This document shows positions 62,859 to 64,000 of a stretch of 64,000 bases of DNA, piece after piece. Both the position numbers and the translations under genes were made by a program. This stretch comes from Duganella flavida (GTDB taxonomy: Bacteria > Pseudomonadota > Gammaproteobacteria > Burkholderiales > Burkholderiaceae_D), in the NCBI RefSeq assembly GCF_009857445.1, contig NZ_WWCN01000005.1, positions 62,001 to 126,000 on the forward strand. The letters are read 5' to 3'. Positions within the stretch are counted from its first letter, which is position 1. Every line of letters starts with the position of its first letter. Under the pieces are notes generated by a model. It saw only the letters and a program-made list of their open reading frames with translations. It made no database searches and was not told the origin of the DNA.

Positions 62859-63776
62859 ATGGCCGGTTCCAGCCTGTTAGCCCTGATCGACGATATCGCC
62901 TCCATCCTCGACGACGTCGCCCTGATGAGCAAGATGGCGGCCAAGAAAACCGCCGGTGTGCTGGGCGACGACCTGGCGCTGAACGCGCAGCAGGTGGCCG
63001 GCGTGCGCGCCGAGCGCGAGTTGCCGGTGGTGTGGGCAGTCGGCGTGGGCTCGCTGAAGAACAAGGCGATTTTGGTGCCGGCTGCGCTGGCGATCAGCGC
63101 GTTTGCGCCGTGGGCCATCACGCCGCTGCTGATGGTCGGCGGCTTGTACCTGTGCTTTGAAGGCTTCGAGAAAATCGCCCACAGCCTGCTGCACCGCAGC
63201 GGCGACGAACATAAGAACGAACTGCACGAAGCGCTGGTTAATCCGGAAGTGGACTTGGTGGCGCTGGAAAAAGACAAAATCAAGGGTGCGGTGCGCACCG
63301 ACTTCATCCTCTCGGCCGAAATCATCGTCATCGCCCTGGGCACGGTGGCAGCGGCGCCGTTTGCGCAGCAGGTGGCGGTGGTAGTCGGCATCGCCCTGCT
63401 GATGACGGTGGGCGTGTACGGCCTGGTCGCCGCCATCGTCAAAATGGACGACGCCGGCCTCTACCTGAGCCAGCGCGACGGCGCTGCCGTGCGTGCGCTG
63501 GGCCGAGTGCTGCTGAACGCTGCGCCGAAATTGATGAAACTGCTGGGCGTGGTCGGCACCGTCGCCATGTTCATGGTCGGCGGCGGCATCCTGACCCACG
63601 GCCTGCCAGGCGCACATGAGATCATCCACCACGCCGCCGAAGCCTCCGGCCCCTACCTCGGCGCCATCGTCCCCACCATGCTGGATGCTCTGACCGGTGT
63701 ATTGGCCGGCGCGTTGACACTGGTGGCGGTCAACATTGGCAGCAAAATAATAAGCCTCTTCAAGAAGGCTGCCTAA
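62859..63776 (+). CDS. DUF808 (YedI) family membrane protein
   Basis: A 305-residue inner-membrane protein with several hydrophobic segments. SLLALIDDIASILDDVALMSKMAAKKTAGVLGDDLALNAQQV is the conserved opening, and TAAPFAQQVA-like and GGGILTHGLPGAHE segments follow. The function is unknown. Start ATG at 62859 with GGAG nine bases upstream; the much longer open frame before it overlaps the exporter and FecR-like genes and is ignored. Confidence 0.9.
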   Translation: MAGSSLLALIDDIASILDDVALMSKMAAKKTAGVLGDDLALNAQQVAGVRAERELPVVWAVGVGSLKNKAILVPAALAISAFAPWAITPLLMVGGLYLCFEGFEKIAHSLLHRSGDEHKNELHEALVNPEVDLVALEKDKIKGAVRTDFILSAEIIVIALGTVAAAPFAQQVAVVVGIALLMTVGVYGLVAAIVKMDDAGLYLSQRDGAAVRALGRVLLNAAPKLMKLLGVVGTVAMFMVGGGILTHGLPGAHEIIHHAAEASGPYLGAIVPTMLDALTGVLAGALTLVAVNIGSKIISLFKKAA

Positions 63777-63797
63777 ACTGGTCCAATCCGGGAAATT

Positions 63798-63839
63798 TTG
63801 ATCTACATCAATAAATTTGCGGGGTGGACTACGTAAACT
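63798..63839 (+). promoter_or_regulatory. FNR-type box and promoter of the Aer-like gene
   Basis: TTGAT-CTAC-ATCAA at 63798-63811 is a perfect FNR/ANR-family box. TAAACT at 63834-63839 is a fair -10. With a start near 63846 the box would be centred at -41.5, the class II activation position. The gene start is at 63887. Confidence 0.8.
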
Positions 63840-63886
63840 GGCCATATGTATTGCGATACAGCAATAAAACCAGCCGGAGTACGTTA

Positions 63887-64000
63887 TGCGCAACAACCAA
63901 CCTGTTACCAACCGCGAAGTGGAAGTTCTGGACGACCAGGCCATCGTCTCGAAAACTGATCTAGACGGCAATATCACCTATGTGAATCCGTATTTCACCG
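63887..64000 (+). CDS. Aer-like PAS/methyl-accepting receptor, 5' part (continues past window)
   Basis: The 38 visible codons read MRNNQPVTNREVEVLDDQAI, then SKTDLDGNITYVNPYFT. This is the N-terminal cap and first PAS strand seen in the aerotaxis receptor Aer and related FAD-PAS chemoreceptors. CCGGAG lies about 7 bases before the ATG. Full function cannot be judged from this piece, but a redox/oxygen sensor fits the FNR box upstream. Confidence 0.8.

Overview
The window looks like chromosome of a GC-rich betaproteobacterium, probably Burkholderiales and most likely Oxalobacteraceae (Duganella/Massilia/Janthinobacterium group). This rests on gene content and protein style, not on an rRNA. Coding density is high, with many 1-8 nt gene overlaps. 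I see no CRISPR array, rRNA, prophage or transposase. There is one tRNA, tRNA-Pro(TGG).

Layout. 1-4.1 kb: 3' end of aceK, then thiolase, SDR and acyl-CoA dehydrogenase genes. 4.07-4.51 kb: a GIY-YIG endonuclease gene inside a pair of inverted dRS3-like repeats. 4.5-8.1 kb: an arsenic operon, arsR-arsC-arsB, running into a signal peptidase I paralogue and a flavin reductase. 8.1-11 kb: a low-GC stretch with a possible small gene, a YihY-type membrane protein and a peptide-binding protein. 11-22.8 kb: a cell-wall region. An SpmA-SpmB fusion, PBP4, an aldo/keto reductase and a class C beta-lactamase lie on the plus strand. They face a minus-strand recycling operon: GntR regulator, murQ, ampG-like permease, DigH/YddW-like lipoprotein, amino-sugar kinase, amidase lipoprotein and D-Ala-D-Ala dipeptidase. 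23-35 kb: leucine/isovalerate catabolism (both methylcrotonyl-CoA carboxylase subunits, methylglutaconyl-CoA hydratase, HMG-CoA lyase) with the whole bioA-F-D-B operon nested inside it. 35-37.4 kb: a LytTR two-component system and tRNA-Pro. 37.4-42.5 kb: the rsmI/lpoA-yraN-diaA-dolP block, in the same order as in E. coli, plus a TlpA-like thioredoxin. 42.5-44.9 kb: cyanase, a DUF3034 protein, an exported truncated haemoglobin and a thioesterase. 44.9-52.5 kb: an ECF sigma/RskA-type anti-sigma pair divergent from a TonB receptor, DUF4331, lipoprotein, TPR and HupE-like cluster. 52.5-53 kb: a broken uracil-DNA glycosylase gene. 53-57 kb: lipA, lipB, a GST, a LysR regulator and ybeD. 57-63.8 kb: a YjfJ/YjfK-like envelope cluster, a phage-CII-like regulator, a FecR/DUF6600 protein, a LysE exporter and a DUF808 protein. 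The window ends in an Aer-like receptor gene.

How the genes work together. MCC needs biotin, and its two subunit genes flank the biotin synthesis operon. The murQ operon covers cleavage, import and salvage of wall fragments and sits tail to tail with the beta-lactamase. The sigma/anti-sigma pair faces a surface-uptake-like cluster, and two promoters in that cluster share an ECF-type motif.

The regulatory DNA contains several unusually clean sites: a canonical sigma-54 promoter before cynS, a perfect FNR box at class II spacing before the Aer-like gene, an ArsR operator with its promoter, and three consensus DnaA boxes in 87 bp. It also holds a family of three long palindromes with conserved CGGGGTCAG ends and co-varying interiors. 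The best candidates for something undescribed are the ECF/DUF4331/HupE cluster and the palindrome family.
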